From Deinococcus murrayi DSM 11303 (lineage in GTDB: Bacteria > Deinococcota > Deinococci > Deinococcales > Deinococcaceae): DNA of 64,000 nucleotides. The stretch is from contig NZ_KI519502.1 of NCBI RefSeq assembly GCF_000482805.1, positions 8,060 through 72,059 of the forward strand, given 5' to 3'. Position numbers and translations under genes: made by a program. Below, piece after piece: positions 35,054 to 46,883 of this stretch. Under the pieces are notes generated by a model. The model was given only the letters and a program-made list of their open reading frames with translations. It had not been told where the DNA came from and did not search any database. Positions within the stretch are counted from its first letter, which is position 1; each line of letters starts with the position of its first letter.

Positions 35054-35059
35054 AGGCTA
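35054..35059 (-). promoter_or_regulatory. Leaderless-type -10 (TAGCCT) for the P450 gene
   Basis: TAGCCT on the minus strand, six bases before ATG 35047, so the P450 need not rely on readthrough from divIVA. Confidence 0.5.
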
Positions 35060-35084
35060 CGCCCTAGCTCCCCCACCCGCGCCC

Positions 35085-35903
35085 TCACGCGAAGGTCTGC
35101 TCGACCAGCGGCAGACGCCCCCCCTCGCCGCGCCGAACGTCCTCGCTCCCCAGGGGAGCGGTCTCGTGCAGGATGGTCACGGGGGCGGTGGTCGGGAGGG
35201 CGTCGTCGGGGGCCGGGAGGTGCCGGGCGCTCAGCTCCGAAAAGGACTGCATCAAGGCGCGGTACTGGCTCACAAACTGGGCGTACTCGTTCCGGACGGC
35301 GCTCAATCGGGCGCTGAGTTCGGCATGGCGCTCGCTGTAGGCGCGGTCCAGATAGGTGGTGCGCTCGGCGTGGGCGCGGTCGCGCTCCAAGGTGAGGTCA
35401 TGGTGCCGCTGCTCCAGCTCGGCCAGGCGGTCGCGGTAGCTCAGCTCTAGCTCGTGCATGCGGGCCGCGTGCGCGGCTTCCAACTCGGCGAGGCGGGCTT
35501 CCGCCGCCTGCTGCCGGGCCTCGCACTCGGCCTGCGCCTGCGAGAGCATCAGCTCGCACTGCCGCGCGGCGTTCTCACGCAGGTCGTGGCCGATACGCTC
35601 GGCAGCCACGACCGCCCGGCGAATCTCATCTTCGGACTGGCGGCGCTCTTCCAACTCGCGCTCCAGGGTGCTCAGGCGCTCACGCAGGGCCTGCCGCTCG
35701 TGCAGCAGCGCCTCGACGCGGCCCGCGACCCGCTCCAAAAAGGCCCGCACCGCTCCCCGGTCATAGCCTAGGGCGCGGCGGCCAAAGGTCTGGTGGGTGA
35801 TGTCCAGGGGGGTGAGGGCCTCGTGGCCTTGCGGCAGGGGGCCGCTGAGGAGGGGCGTTTCGGCGGGGGTCACAGTCTGTTCGGTAAGGGGGGAGGTCGT
35901 CAT
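35085..35903 (-). CDS. divIVA: DivIVA-domain coiled-coil protein
   Basis: A 272-residue cell-division or polarity protein. Residues about 30-60 carry the DivIVA membrane-binding block ([31 protein letters not shown]), and most of the rest (about 60-225) is a long coiled coil ([35 protein letters not shown] and so on). In other bacteria DivIVA senses curved membrane and recruits division or cell-wall factors. ATG 35903 overlaps the stop of YggS (ATGA), an arrangement like the yggS/ylm-divIVA neighbourhood of Gram-positive division clusters. Confidence 0.88.
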   Translation of the reverse strand: MTTSPLTEQTVTPAETPLLSGPLPQGHEALTPLDITHQTFGRRALGYDRGAVRAFLERVAGRVEALLHERQALRERLSTLERELEERRQSEDEIRRAVVAAERIGHDLRENAARQCELMLSQAQAECEARQQAAEARLAELEAAHAARMHELELSYRDRLAELEQRHHDLTLERDRAHAERTTYLDRAYSERHAELSARLSAVRNEYAQFVSQYRALMQSFSELSARHLPAPDDALPTTAPVTILHETAPLGSEDVRRGEGGRLPLVEQTFA

Positions 35904-36544
35904 AGAAAAAGGCTCCTTCCGACGCGCACCAGGGTCGCGCCCGCGTGAATGGCCAGCTCGTAATCGCCGCTCATGCCCATGCTGAGTTCGGGCAGACCCA
36001 GGTCTTGCGCCCGCTGCGCCGTCTCCAGAAAAACCCGCCGGGCGGCGTCGGGGTCGCCCTCCGGGGCCATCACCATCAAGCCGCGCACCGTGAGGCCCGT
36101 GGCGACCACCTCCCCGTAGACTCGGCGCAGGTCGTGGGGGGGAATGCCGTGCTTTTGCGCTTCTCCGTTGTGGACTTGCAGCAGCACGGCGGGTGCCCGG
36201 CCCCACCCGGCGGCGGCGTCGGCGAGGGTTTCGGCCTGCCGAGTGGCCTCCAGGGAATGCACCAGCGTGACCGGGCGCAGGTACTTGACTTTGTTGAGTT
36301 GCAGTGGCCCGATAAAGTGCCACTCCAGGTCGGGCCGCTGCGCCGCCTTGTCGCGCAGCTCCTGAGCGCGGCCTTCGCCCAGCGGCAGCCCGCCGGGTTG
36401 CAGGGCCGCGTACGGCAGCACGGCGCGTTCGATGGCCTCCAGCGGCTGTCCCTTGGTGACCGCGACCAGCCGCACGCTGCCCGGTGCCCGCCCCGCCGCA
36501 GCCTCGGCAGCGCGAATGGCGGCCAGCACCGCTGGAACGGTCAT
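35900..36544 (-). CDS. YggS/PLPBP family pyridoxal-phosphate homeostasis protein
   Basis: A 214-residue PLP-binding barrel protein (PLPBP) that buffers pyridoxal phosphate and affects amino-acid balance; no enzymatic activity is known. The PLP Lys is in [10 protein letters not shown] near residue 31, [17 protein letters not shown] and [12 protein letters not shown] are signatures, and [23 protein letters not shown] is the C-terminal block. I chose ATG 36544. It is co-translated with divIVA, as is common for this family next to division genes. Confidence 0.92.
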   Translation of the reverse strand: MTVPAVLAAIRAAEAAAGRAPGSVRLVAVTKGQPLEAIERAVLPYAALQPGGLPLGEGRAQELRDKAAQRPDLEWHFIGPLQLNKVKYLRPVTLVHSLEATRQAETLADAAAGWGRAPAVLLQVHNGEAQKHGIPPHDLRRVYGEVVATGLTVRGLMVMAPEGDPDAARRVFLETAQRAQDLGLPELSMGMSGDYELAIHAGATLVRVGRSLFL

Positions 36545-36836
36545 GGCTCTTCTCCGCCGCCGGGCCGCAAGCGGCTTTTTCCGGCCTGCCCCTGGGTGGA
36601 TTGGGTCACGCCGGGCATTGTGGCCCCTTCTGCCGCTCAGCTCAAGCCCCCGCCCGACCAGCGGGGCCGGGCCGCGAGGTGCAGGCCGCGTCAAGAACCC
36701 TTCATCCTTCTCAGCTCGCCAGCGGAAAGGGTGGGGCAGCCGCCTGCCCACGCGCCTTCTCGTTTCGGCCTGCGGGGAGTACCCGCCACGCTGAAGGGGA
36801 AACGGGGCCGTGAGGCTGTGCCACACTAGGAGACAC

Positions 36837-39380
<2,544 letters not shown>

Positions 39381-39394
39381 CGCTGGAACTCTTT

Positions 39395-39435
39395 AGGGCG
39401 GGGACAGGCTTCTTTGGGGGGCCTGTCCCCGCCCT
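39395..39435 (+). terminator. Strong hairpin after bamA
   Basis: A perfect 15-bp stem (arms 39395-39409 and 39421-39435) with an 11-base T-rich loop, 14 bases after the stop. No T run follows on the plus strand. Confidence 0.7.
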
Positions 39436-39471
39436 CCGTGTACTGTCCCCCTCCGCTGAAAAGGAGGCCAT

Positions 39472-39502
39472 TTGACTCTGCCCTTGGGGCAACCTCCAGA
39501 CT
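39472..39502 (+). promoter_or_regulatory. MerR-style promoter with 19-base spacer and dyad
   Basis: TTGACT (39472-39477) and CAGACT (39497-39502) are separated by 19 bases, the long spacing typical of MerR-controlled promoters. Inside the spacer lies a perfect dyad, TGCCC (39479-39483) and GGGCA (39487-39491). The -10 ends 6 bases before the GTG start, so the message would be leaderless. Probably autoregulation by the MerR protein. Confidence 0.55.
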
Positions 39503-39508
39503 GGCGCG

Positions 39509-40348
39509 GTGACCGACCTCCCAGAACCGCTCCTCACCATCAGTCACTTCGCGCGGCTTTCTCGGCTGTCGCCCAAAGCGCTGCGGCTTTACGACGCGCT
39601 GGGGCTGCTGCGCCCGGCTCAGGTGGACCCGGCGAGTGGCTACCGCTTTTATGTGGCGGGTCAGCTCGAAGAGGCCCGTCTGATTGGGCTGCTCAGGCGG
39701 CTGGAGATGCCCCTGCCGCAGATTCAGGAACTGCTGCGGGCACCCGGCGCGGACCGGGCAGAGCTGCTGGCACAGTATTGGCAAGGCTTGCAGCGCGGCA
39801 TGCGGGAAAAGGAGAGTCTGGTCGCGTACCTCACGGGCTATTTCGGCCAAAAGGAGACCCAGATGTTTGAGATTCAGGAACGGGAAGTGCCGCCCCTCCA
39901 GGTCATCGGCAAGCGGGGGCGGGTGCATCTCGGTGAGCTGCCCGCGTTCATTGCCCGCACGTTTCAGGAGTTGCAGCGCCACCTAGCGGCCCAGGACGCC
40001 CCGTTTGCCGGGGCACCCTACACCCTCTTTTACGGTGAAGTCAGCGCCGACTCGGATGGCCCCGTCGAGGTCTGCATCCCCTTTCTCGGCCAGGTTTCGC
40101 CGGGCCAAGGCATGACGGTGCGGCGCGAACCCGCCTTCCGCGAAGCCTACGCCACGCTGACCGGAGCGCAGCGGGGGCAGGTGCAGGCCATCCTCACTGC
40201 GCACGACGAGGTGGCGGGTTGGCTCAAGCAGCACGGCAAGACTCTGGCTCGCCCCGCCCGCGAGGTGTACCTCCAGCCCCAGGAAGGAGAAGAGGGCGAA
40301 CGGCAAGCGGCCCTGGAAATCGCTTACCCGTACTGGGCCGAGCGCTGA
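39509..40348 (+). CDS. MerR family regulator with GyrI-like effector domain
   Basis: A 279-residue regulator. The N-terminal MerR domain is complete ([25 protein letters not shown], then [25 protein letters not shown]), with a coiled-coil linker over residues about 85-120. From residue 125 a GyrI/BmrR-like ligand domain follows ([22 protein letters not shown] to the C-terminus), so it probably senses bulky or cationic drugs, as BmrR does. It starts at GTG 39509. No transporter is next to it; the neighbour is an NFACT gene. Confidence 0.9.
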   Translation: MTDLPEPLLTISHFARLSRLSPKALRLYDALGLLRPAQVDPASGYRFYVAGQLEEARLIGLLRRLEMPLPQIQELLRAPGADRAELLAQYWQGLQRGMREKESLVAYLTGYFGQKETQMFEIQEREVPPLQVIGKRGRVHLGELPAFIARTFQELQRHLAAQDAPFAGAPYTLFYGEVSADSDGPVEVCIPFLGQVSPGQGMTVRREPAFREAYATLTGAQRGQVQAILTAHDEVAGWLKQHGKTLARPAREVYLQPQEGEEGERQAALEIAYPYWAER

Positions 40349-40395
40349 AGCAGGCAGGAGAAGCGTCCTCCGGCCCGGCGGGCGGGCAGAGCCGC

Positions 40396-40459
40396 TAGCA
40401 TGCCCCCCGTGAACCGCTCCCTGTGCCCCCGTTCCGAGGCCCAACCGTGGAAGGGCTGA
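40396..40459 (+). promoter_or_regulatory. Promoter and possible 16-codon leader ORF before the NFACT gene
   Basis: TAGCAT (40396-40401) lies seven bases before GTG 40409, which opens a 16-codon frame ([15 protein letters not shown] after the start) ending in TGA 40457-40459. That TGA overlaps an in-frame ATG of the NFACT gene (40459). This may be a translated leader, or simply a chance frame in the untranslated region. Confidence 0.3.
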
Positions 40460-41994
40460 TGCTCGCGCAGGTGCTGGGGGACCTTGCCCCGCACCTGCCC
40501 GCCCGCACGCTGGGTTGGGTCTTTCCCGACGAGACGACGGCGGCGCTGCTGCTCGACGGGGTGGGCAACCTCGTCTTGAGTTACCGCCCGCCGCAGCCCG
40601 TGGTGTTCCTGACGCGCGAGCGGCTGCGCGGGGACCCGCACAACGGCTTTCAGCGCTTCCTCGCGGCGCGGGTGCGCGGCGACCTCACGCGGGCCGAGCA
40701 GCTCAAGCTGGACCGGGTGTTCGCGCTGCACTTTGCCGGAGAGGAAGGCTTCGTGCCCCAGCCCCCCACCCGGCTCCTTTTTGAGGTGACGGGGCGCAAC
40801 GCCAACCTGCTGGTGCTGGAGCCGGGCGAGGGCTTTGCGGGCCGCATCCTGCTGGCCGCCCGCGAAATCACCGGGAGTCGCAACCGCTTCCGCACGGTGC
40901 GTTCTGGGGGCGAGTACACCCCGCCTCCTCCCTACGACAAGCTCGACCCCCGCACCCTGACTCCAGAGGAGGCCCGCTCGCTGGCTGCCCTGCCCCTGGG
41001 TCGCTGGCGCGAGCGGCTCGACGGGCTGGGGCCGCTGCTGGGGGCCGAACTCGTGCGCCGAGCGGGGCTGTCGCCCGCCGAAGCCCCCGGCGAGCGCTGG
41101 CCGCAGGTGCTGGACGCCGTGCGTTCGTTGGTCGCCGACCCCAGCGTCGCAGAAGGCGTGATGGAGGGCGGTGCCCGCGAGGCCGCCCGTGCCGAAAAGG
41201 CCGCCCAGCTCCGCAAGGCGCTGCGCGAGCCGCTAGAGAAACGGGTCACCCTGCTGGAGAACCAACTCGCGGACGTGGCCCGCGCCGAGCAGGCCCTGGA
41301 AGCCGCCGCCGGGGACCGCGCCGAGGCCGACCTGCTGATGGCCTATGCCCACACGGTCGCGCCAGGGGCCGCCTCGGTGCTCCTGCCCGCCTTTGACGGC
41401 AGCGGCGAGGTCCCGGTGGCCCTCGAACCTCAGCTCAGCGCCGTGCAGAACGCCGAAAAGCGGTACGCCCGCGCTCGCCGGCGCGAGGAGGTCTACGAGC
41501 GGCTGGCAGAGCGTGAACCCACGCTGCGCTCGGAGTTGGCAGAAGCCCGCGCCCGCCTCGCGCACCTGGAGACCGCCACCCTGGAAGAGCTGGAAGCCTT
41601 GTCTGCCACCTTGCAGCAGGAGCGCCCGGAAAAGAGTCCCTACGGTGCCCGTTACACCACGCCGGGGGGATTCGAGGTGCTTGTTGGGCGCAACAACAAG
41701 GAAAACGCCGTCCTCACACACCGCTTGGGCCGCAGCATGGACCACTGGTTTCATGCTCAGGGCTATCCCGGCAGCCATGTCCTCGTGCGCTCCGGCGGGC
41801 GCGACCTTGACCTTCCCGACATCCTGTATGCGGCGCGGCTGGCGGCGGCCCACTCCAGGGCGCGGGGCAGCTCCAACGTCCCGGTGGACTACACCCGCAT
41901 CAAGCACGTGTGGCGGCCCAGGGGCGCTCCTGCCGGACAGGTGCACTACACGGACCAGAAGACAGTGTTTGTGGAGGGGACGCTGCCGGAATAG
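40447..41994 (+). CDS. NFACT family protein (RqcH/Rqc2/FbpA homologue)
   Basis: A 515-residue protein of the NFACT family, whose bacterial members (RqcH) bind obstructed large ribosomal subunits and add C-terminal Ala tails to stalled chains. It has the NFACT-N opening [23 protein letters not shown], the [16 protein letters not shown] block, a helical HhH-like stretch and coiled coil in the middle (residues about 250-400), and the C-terminal NFACT-R domain with [19 protein letters not shown] and [20 protein letters not shown] 40447 has a GAGG seven bases upstream and matches the usual family N-terminus; GTG 40423 and ATG 40459 are alternatives. Confidence 0.9.
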   Translation: MEGLMLAQVLGDLAPHLPARTLGWVFPDETTAALLLDGVGNLVLSYRPPQPVVFLTRERLRGDPHNGFQRFLAARVRGDLTRAEQLKLDRVFALHFAGEEGFVPQPPTRLLFEVTGRNANLLVLEPGEGFAGRILLAAREITGSRNRFRTVRSGGEYTPPPPYDKLDPRTLTPEEARSLAALPLGRWRERLDGLGPLLGAELVRRAGLSPAEAPGERWPQVLDAVRSLVADPSVAEGVMEGGAREAARAEKAAQLRKALREPLEKRVTLLENQLADVARAEQALEAAAGDRAEADLLMAYAHTVAPGAASVLLPAFDGSGEVPVALEPQLSAVQNAEKRYARARRREEVYERLAEREPTLRSELAEARARLAHLETATLEELEALSATLQQERPEKSPYGARYTTPGGFEVLVGRNNKENAVLTHRLGRSMDHWFHAQGYPGSHVLVRSGGRDLDLPDILYAARLAAAHSRARGSSNVPVDYTRIKHVWRPRGAPAGQVHYTDQKTVFVEGTLPE

Positions 41995-42079
41995 CGGCCA
42001 GCCGCCAGCCGTCATCTCCCAGCAACGCCGGGGGCTTTGGCCGAGGAGCTGAAGCTTTGGTCGGGCTGGCGGCTGGCCG
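41995..42079. repeat. 16-bp perfect inverted repeat after the NFACT gene
   Basis: The arm at 41995-42010 (starting CGGCCAGCC) and its exact reverse complement at 42064-42079 enclose 53 bases. The region continues with short GGCTGGC-like near-repeats up to about 42095. It may act as a terminator or be a dispersed intergenic repeat; a related stretch with CCGCCAGCCG occurs near 62140. Confidence 0.6.
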
Positions 42080-42142
42080 CTGGCGACTGGAGGCTCACCG
42101 CCGATAGCTGCTCCCCTCACGCCCCCCCCTGCCCGGACCCCC

Positions 42143-42148
42143 TACAAT
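42143..42148 (+). promoter_or_regulatory. Leaderless-type -10 (TACAAT) for panD
   Basis: TACAAT, eight bases before GTG 42157. Confidence 0.5.
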
Positions 42149-42156
42149 GCCCGGCT

Positions 42157-42519
<363 letters not shown>

Positions 42520-42534
42520 ACGCGGGTGGCAGCG

Positions 42535-42581
42535 GCAGGGGCGCGGGGGGAGGGAGGAATAAGACTCCTTTGCGCCCCTGC
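42535..42581 (+). terminator. Hairpin after panD
   Basis: A 10-bp stem, GCAGGGGCGC (42535-42544) with GCGCCCCTGC (42572-42581), followed by GGCTTTCTG. The loop is long (27 bases). Confidence 0.45.
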
Positions 42582-42641
42582 GGCTTTCTGACGAAAATCT
42601 AACAACTCAAATCCAGTCCAGACAAATCCTCAGAGAGCCTT

Positions 42642-42647
42642 TACACT
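42642..42647 (+). promoter_or_regulatory. Leaderless-type -10 (TACACT) for the HD-GYP gene
   Basis: TACACT, seven bases before GTG 42655, in a short AT-richer stretch. Confidence 0.5.
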
Positions 42648-42654
42648 CCGGAAT

Positions 42655-44004
42655 GTGAAGGGGCAGCGGTGGGCTGGAATGTGGGGACTCGCCGTGGGGG
42701 GAGGCGGGCTGCTGTGGGCGGCCAGCACCGGACAGACCCTCCTGCTGGCCGGCTTGACGGTGGCGCTTTGCGCCCTAACCTGGCCGCTGGGGGGGCGCTG
42801 GCGGTGGGTGCCGCTTTTGGGGTTTGTGGCGACCTTTCTGCTCTCCGCCGTGTGGGGGGCGGGCCTGAGCCTCGCGGGGTTGCTGGGTGCCCTGCTGCTG
42901 GTGGGCGGGCTGGGGGCGCTGGGGTTGCGGGACAGCGCCTTAACGGGTGAGGTGACCGGGCTGCGGCAGGTCGCGGCGGCCTTGCAGGGGGGCAGTGGGC
43001 GCTTGGTGGAGGCCAACCGCGCCGAGGACATCGTGCGGGCGGGCGTGGCGCTCGTTGCGGAACTGGGCTTTGCCCCGCACCTGGCGTATGTGGGGTACGT
43101 CCGTGGGTTGCCGCAGGTGCTGGGGGCGCGGGGTGCCTTTGCCGAGTACGTCCACCGCCCCATCTTTCCGGCGGGCGACAGCCACAGCGTGCAAGCCGAC
43201 CACGCCCTCGCCGACGAGGTGCTGGCCCTCTTGCCCCCGGAGGCACGGGGCGAGCACCTCAGCGTGCCCGTCACGGGGGGCGGCCATGATCTGGGCCTGC
43301 TCGTGCTCAGCCGCCCTGGCGTGCCCTTTAGCGCCGACGAGCGGGGCCTGGTGGAATCCTGCGCCTGCCTGATGGGGGCGCAACTGGGGCAGTGGGAAGC
43401 CATCTGCGAGCTGCGCGACGCCAATGACCTCACCCTGCGCTCGCTGGGGGCGGCCCTGGAGCGGCGCGATGATGAGACGGGCGGCCACACGGCCCGCGTG
43501 GTAAGTGCCAGCGTGCGCCTCGCCCAAGCTCTCGGCTGGGATGAGGAACGGGTTGCGGCCCTGCGGCGGGGGGCCTACCTGCACGACCTCGGCAAGCTGG
43601 CGATTCCCGACCGGGTGCTGCACAAGCGCGGACCCCTCGACACCGAGGAGCGCCGCATCATCGAGTCGCACAGCGTGATTGGGTACAACCTGTTGCAAGA
43701 CCTGCATTTCCTGCCCGCCGAGACCCTCGACCTCGTCCGGCACCACCACGAGCGCTGGGACGGCAGCGGCTACCCGGCGCGGCTGCGCGGCCACGATATC
43801 CCCGAAGCGGCCCGCCTCTTTGCCGTGGTTGACGTTTACGACGCCCTGACGAGTGCGCGGCCCTACAAACCCGCCTGGCCCCGCGCCCAAGCCCTGCAAG
43901 AACTCCGCGCCCAGGCCGGGCGGCAGCTCGACCCCCACTACGTCGCAGCCTTTATCCGCATGCTGGAAGCCGAAGAGCAAGACGACGTGCGCTTGGTGTC
44001 CTGA
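42655..44004 (+). CDS. Membrane HD-GYP domain protein (probable cyclic-di-GMP phosphodiesterase)
   Basis: A 449-residue signalling protein. The first 90 residues contain three or four membrane segments, residues about 115-255 look like a GAF-type sensor domain, and residues about 265-445 form the HD-GYP domain: GGHTARVVSASVRLAQALG, the HD in YLHDLGKLAIPD, and HHERWDGSGYPARLRG with the GYP motif. HD-GYP enzymes break down cyclic di-GMP. All the metal-ligand motifs look intact, so it is probably active. The gene starts at GTG 42655 and is convergent with the kinase gene. Confidence 0.92.
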   Translation: MKGQRWAGMWGLAVGGGGLLWAASTGQTLLLAGLTVALCALTWPLGGRWRWVPLLGFVATFLLSAVWGAGLSLAGLLGALLLVGGLGALGLRDSALTGEVTGLRQVAAALQGGSGRLVEANRAEDIVRAGVALVAELGFAPHLAYVGYVRGLPQVLGARGAFAEYVHRPIFPAGDSHSVQADHALADEVLALLPPEARGEHLSVPVTGGGHDLGLLVLSRPGVPFSADERGLVESCACLMGAQLGQWEAICELRDANDLTLRSLGAALERRDDETGGHTARVVSASVRLAQALGWDEERVAALRRGAYLHDLGKLAIPDRVLHKRGPLDTEERRIIESHSVIGYNLLQDLHFLPAETLDLVRHHHERWDGSGYPARLRGHDIPEAARLFAVVDVYDALTSARPYKPAWPRAQALQELRAQAGRQLDPHYVAAFIRMLEAEEQDDVRLVS

Positions 44005-44018
44005 CCTTTTTGCTTCCC

Positions 44019-44936
44019 TCAGCCGGGCAGCGCGGCGAGGTCCGCCCGCGTAGGGGCATACGCGCCGGGCCGCGCACAGGCCGCCGCCGCCGCCCGCAGG
44101 CCAAAGCGCAGGTGCTCGGTCCAGAGGGCTTGCGGCTGCTCGGTCGCGCTCACGAGCAATCCCGCGCACAGGGCGTCTCCGGCCCCCACCGTATCCGCGA
44201 CCCGCACGGGGACGGCGGGGAGGTCCACCCGCCCCGCGGCGTGAAAGAGGGTGGCCCCGGCCCCGCCCCGCGTCAGCACCAGCGGAGCGCGGGGGTTGAG
44301 GCCCCGCAGGTGCCGCAGCGCGTCTTCTTCGCTCTGTCCCGGAAAGAAAAAGGCGAGGTCTTCGTCGCTGAACTTCAGCAGGTCTGAGAGGCGCGTGACC
44401 CGCTCGAAGGTGGCCGGGTAGTCCGGGTGGCGGTGCGCGGTGCGGGCGTTGGGGTCAAAGCTCACGCGCACCCCCGCCGCCTTTGCCTCCGCAACGAGGG
44501 CCAGCAGCTTTTGCGCGAGCGGAGGCCGCGCCAGGCTGATGCCACCCACGTGCAGCCAGCGGGCCGCGCGAAGCCAGCCCTCCGGCAGCCGCGCCGGGTC
44601 GAAGTGCAGGTCGGCGCTGTTCTCGCCGAGAAAGCGGTAGGCGGGCGGGTCAAGCTGGTAGACCACCGCCAGCAGGGTGGGCTGCGGGACCCGTTGCAAG
44701 AAGCGCTCGTCGAGGCCCGCCCTCGCCCCCACCCGCGCCAGGTCATCCCCGAAGTTGTCCTCGCCCACCGCCCCCGCAAAGGCCGAGCGGACCCCCAGCC
44801 GGGCACAGGCGCGGGCCACATTCCACCCCGCTCCGCCGGGGTGCGCCCGCCACAGGCCCTCTTCTCCGGTGGTCACCAGGTCGGTCAGGGCTTCTCCGGC
44901 ACTCACGATGGCGGGCAACGGCGCGGGGGAGGTCAT
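44019..44936 (-). CDS. PfkB family sugar kinase (fructokinase-like)
   Basis: A 305-residue ribokinase-fold kinase. [16 protein letters not shown] near residue 40 is the substrate-side signature (two Gly turn), and [17 protein letters not shown] near residue 250 is the PfkB signature 2 with the catalytic Asp (GAGD). [12 protein letters not shown] and [10 protein letters not shown] fit fructokinases, but the sugar is not certain. ATG 44936 was chosen: the longer frame from 45023 adds an unlikely Pro-rich tail and would overlie the promoter. Confidence 0.9.
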   Translation of the reverse strand: MTSPAPLPAIVSAGEALTDLVTTGEEGLWRAHPGGAGWNVARACARLGVRSAFAGAVGEDNFGDDLARVGARAGLDERFLQRVPQPTLLAVVYQLDPPAYRFLGENSADLHFDPARLPEGWLRAARWLHVGGISLARPPLAQKLLALVAEAKAAGVRVSFDPNARTAHRHPDYPATFERVTRLSDLLKFSDEDLAFFFPGQSEEDALRHLRGLNPRAPLVLTRGGAGATLFHAAGRVDLPAVPVRVADTVGAGDALCAGLLVSATEQPQALWTEHLRFGLRAAAAACARPGAYAPTRADLAALPG

Positions 44937-44943
44937 GGGCCAC

Positions 44944-44949
44944 AGGGTA
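44944..44949 (-). promoter_or_regulatory. Leaderless-type -10 (TACCCT) for the sugar kinase
   Basis: TACCCT on the minus strand, seven bases before ATG 44936; supports the shorter start. Confidence 0.5.
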
Positions 44950-45079
44950 AGGGACGGGGCGGGGGAGAGGGGACCAGGGTTGTTCAACCTTTGACCACAG
45001 CGGGGAGGGGGCGGGGGCTTCACCCGGAAGGTGCGCCTGGCTGCGGCAGCCGCCCCCCGCCCCCGCCAGACTGTCCCTC

Positions 45080-46000
45080 GTGACCGCCCCCGACCCCGGT
45101 TTTGCCCATCCCTTCCGGGCCTATACCCCCGCCGCCTACACCTTTCCCCTGCCGGAGGGCCACCGCTTTCCGGCTTACAAGTACGCGGGGGTCCGCGACC
45201 GCGTGCGGGGGCTGCTGCCCGTGCTGGACACGCCTGCCCTGCGCTGGGCCGACGCCGCCCGCATCCATGACCCGGCGTGGCTGCGCCGCTGGCGGCGGGG
45301 CGAGGTGACGGCGGCGGAGGAGCGGGCTTTCGGGTTGCCCTGGAGTCCGGGGGTGGTCGAGCGTGCCCGCCGCGCCGCCGGGGGCAGCCTCGCCGCGCTG
45401 CACGACGCTTTGGGGTGCGGCTGGGGCGCGAACCTCGCGGGGGGCACCCATCACGCCTTTCGCGACCGCGCCGAGGGCTTTTGCCTCATCAACGACGCCG
45501 CCCTGCTGACCCGCATCGCGCTGGATGAGGGCCTGGCCCGGCGAGTGGCGGTGCTCGACCTTGACGTTCACCAGGGCAACGGCACGGCGGCCCTCCTCGG
45601 TGCCGAACCCCGCGCCCTGACGGTCAGCGTGCATGGCGAGCGCAACTATCCCTTTCGCAAGGAGCGCAGCAGCCTCGACCTTGGCCTGCCCGACGGGGTG
45701 ACGGACGGCGAGTACCTGGAGGTGCTGCGTGGGCAGGTGCTCCCCGCTCTCGAAGCCTTTCGGCCTGACCTGCTGCTGTACCTCGCCGGGGCGGACGTGC
45801 TCGCTGGAGACCGCTTCGGACGCTTCGCGCTGACGCTGGAGGGGGTCGCGGCCCGCAACCGCCTGGTGCTCACCTGGGCGCGGCGGGCCGGGGTGCCCGT
45901 CGTGACCATGATGGCGGGGGGCTACAACCGCGACCACGCCCTGACGGTCGAAGCCCATGCCCGCGTCGTCCTCGACGGGCTGGACGTGTTCACCGCCTGA
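45080..46000 (+). CDS. Histone-deacetylase family amidohydrolase (AcuC/APAH type)
   Basis: A 306-residue zinc amidohydrolase. [22 protein letters not shown] near residue 120 holds the catalytic His pair, [13 protein letters not shown] (Asp and His zinc ligands) follows, and [16 protein letters not shown] supplies the third Asp. [12 protein letters not shown] carries the Tyr/Gly region. Bacterial members remove acetyl groups from lysines of acetyl-CoA synthetase (AcuC) or from polyamines. No acs or acuA gene is nearby; nspC in this window shows that the cell makes polyamines, so a polyamine substrate is possible but unproven. The start is GTG 45080. Confidence 0.9.
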   Translation: MTAPDPGFAHPFRAYTPAAYTFPLPEGHRFPAYKYAGVRDRVRGLLPVLDTPALRWADAARIHDPAWLRRWRRGEVTAAEERAFGLPWSPGVVERARRAAGGSLAALHDALGCGWGANLAGGTHHAFRDRAEGFCLINDAALLTRIALDEGLARRVAVLDLDVHQGNGTAALLGAEPRALTVSVHGERNYPFRKERSSLDLGLPDGVTDGEYLEVLRGQVLPALEAFRPDLLLYLAGADVLAGDRFGRFALTLEGVAARNRLVLTWARRAGVPVVTMMAGGYNRDHALTVEAHARVVLDGLDVFTA

Positions 46001-46114
46001 CGGGTCTAGACACGGCAGCCCCCTTTGCCCACACGGGGGCAAAGCTGCCCCTCGCGCTGGCGTGGCATTCCTCACAGAGCGGACCTTCAGAAGGTAGGCC
46101 AGGGGGGATTCAAC

Positions 46115-46150
46115 CTTGAACAGACCTTGTACAGTCTCGTCAGGTTCAAG
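46115..46150 (+). promoter_or_regulatory. Inverted repeat upstream of the Crp/Fnr gene, possible operator
   Basis: CTTGAAC (46115-46121) and GTTCAAG (46144-46150) form a perfect 7-bp inverted repeat spaced by 22 bases, 30 bases before the ATG. A TACAGT (46130-46135, TANNNT) lies between the arms and could be the -10, so a bound protein would block it. This suits autoregulation, but the half-site is not the classic TGTGA. Confidence 0.4.
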
Positions 46151-46180
46151 TTCTCGCCTCTCGCCCTCAGGAGCCGCCGT

Positions 46181-46819
46181 ATGACCCTCAACAGCACCCT
46201 GACCACGTCCACCCTGCCCCTGACCGACTTGCACCGCCGCCCCCTGCGCCGTGGCGAGACGCTGTACTATGCGGGGGACGCGGCTCCTAGCCTTTACCGG
46301 CTGGAGAGCGGTTTGCTGCGGGCGGTGCGCCTGACCCCCCAGGGCCGTACCCTCACCGTGCGGCACATCTGGCCCGGCGACGTGTTTGGCGAAGAGACCC
46401 TGCACGGCGTCGCCCGCGCCCATCAGGTCACGGCCCTCACCGATGCGTCCGTCGTGCCCCTGCACCCGCAGCACCTCGGCACTGCCGAGCTGTGGGAGGT
46501 CACCCGCAGCCTCAGCGCCCAGCTTCAGCGGGTGATGAACGACGGCGTTCACATCCAAAGCGGCGAGCTGCGCGAGCGCATCGCCCGCTATCTGCTCAAT
46601 CTCGCGGAATCCAGCCTCGGCGGGCGACACGGCGACGGCACCCGCTTCGTGCGGGCCACCCACGAGCTGATTGCAGAAGGCACCGGGGCCACTCGCGAGA
46701 GCGTCTCCAAGCTGATTGGCGAAATGCGCGACGACGGTCTCTTGACCCCCGCCTACCGCTGCATCACCCTCACCGACGAGGCGAGCTTGCGGGCACTGAG
46801 CGGCCACCACGGCGACTAG
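46181..46819 (+). CDS. Crp/Fnr family transcriptional regulator
   Basis: A 212-residue regulator. Residues about 20-120 are the cyclic-nucleotide-binding-like beta roll ([41 protein letters not shown]), then a dimer helix, and residues 150-205 are the winged helix ([27 protein letters not shown] is the HTH). The Cys residues of Fnr oxygen sensors are missing from the N-terminus. The key cAMP-contacting RSA-type motif is not evident, so the ligand is open. Deinococcus has several such regulators, including the stress regulator DdrI; whether this one is DdrI I cannot say. ATG 46181 has CAGGAG seven bases upstream. Confidence 0.9.
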   Translation: MTLNSTLTTSTLPLTDLHRRPLRRGETLYYAGDAAPSLYRLESGLLRAVRLTPQGRTLTVRHIWPGDVFGEETLHGVARAHQVTALTDASVVPLHPQHLGTAELWEVTRSLSAQLQRVMNDGVHIQSGELRERIARYLLNLAESSLGGRHGDGTRFVRATHELIAEGTGATRESVSKLIGEMRDDGLLTPAYRCITLTDEASLRALSGHHGD

Positions 46820-46871
46820 GCCGCGCGGGGGGGGCTGGCACGGTTCTCTCTCCGTTCCCCCGTCCACGCTC

Positions 46872-46877
46872 TAGACT
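46872..46877 (+). promoter_or_regulatory. Leaderless-type -10 (TAGACT) for nurA
   Basis: TAGACT, six bases before ATG 46884. Confidence 0.5.
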
Positions 46878-46883
46878 CGCCCC

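Noticed and set aside
46116..46135. TTGAAC and TACAGT as a -35/-10 pair before the Crp/Fnr gene
   Set aside because: The spacing is only 8 bases, too short for a sigma-70 promoter; I kept only the inverted repeat.
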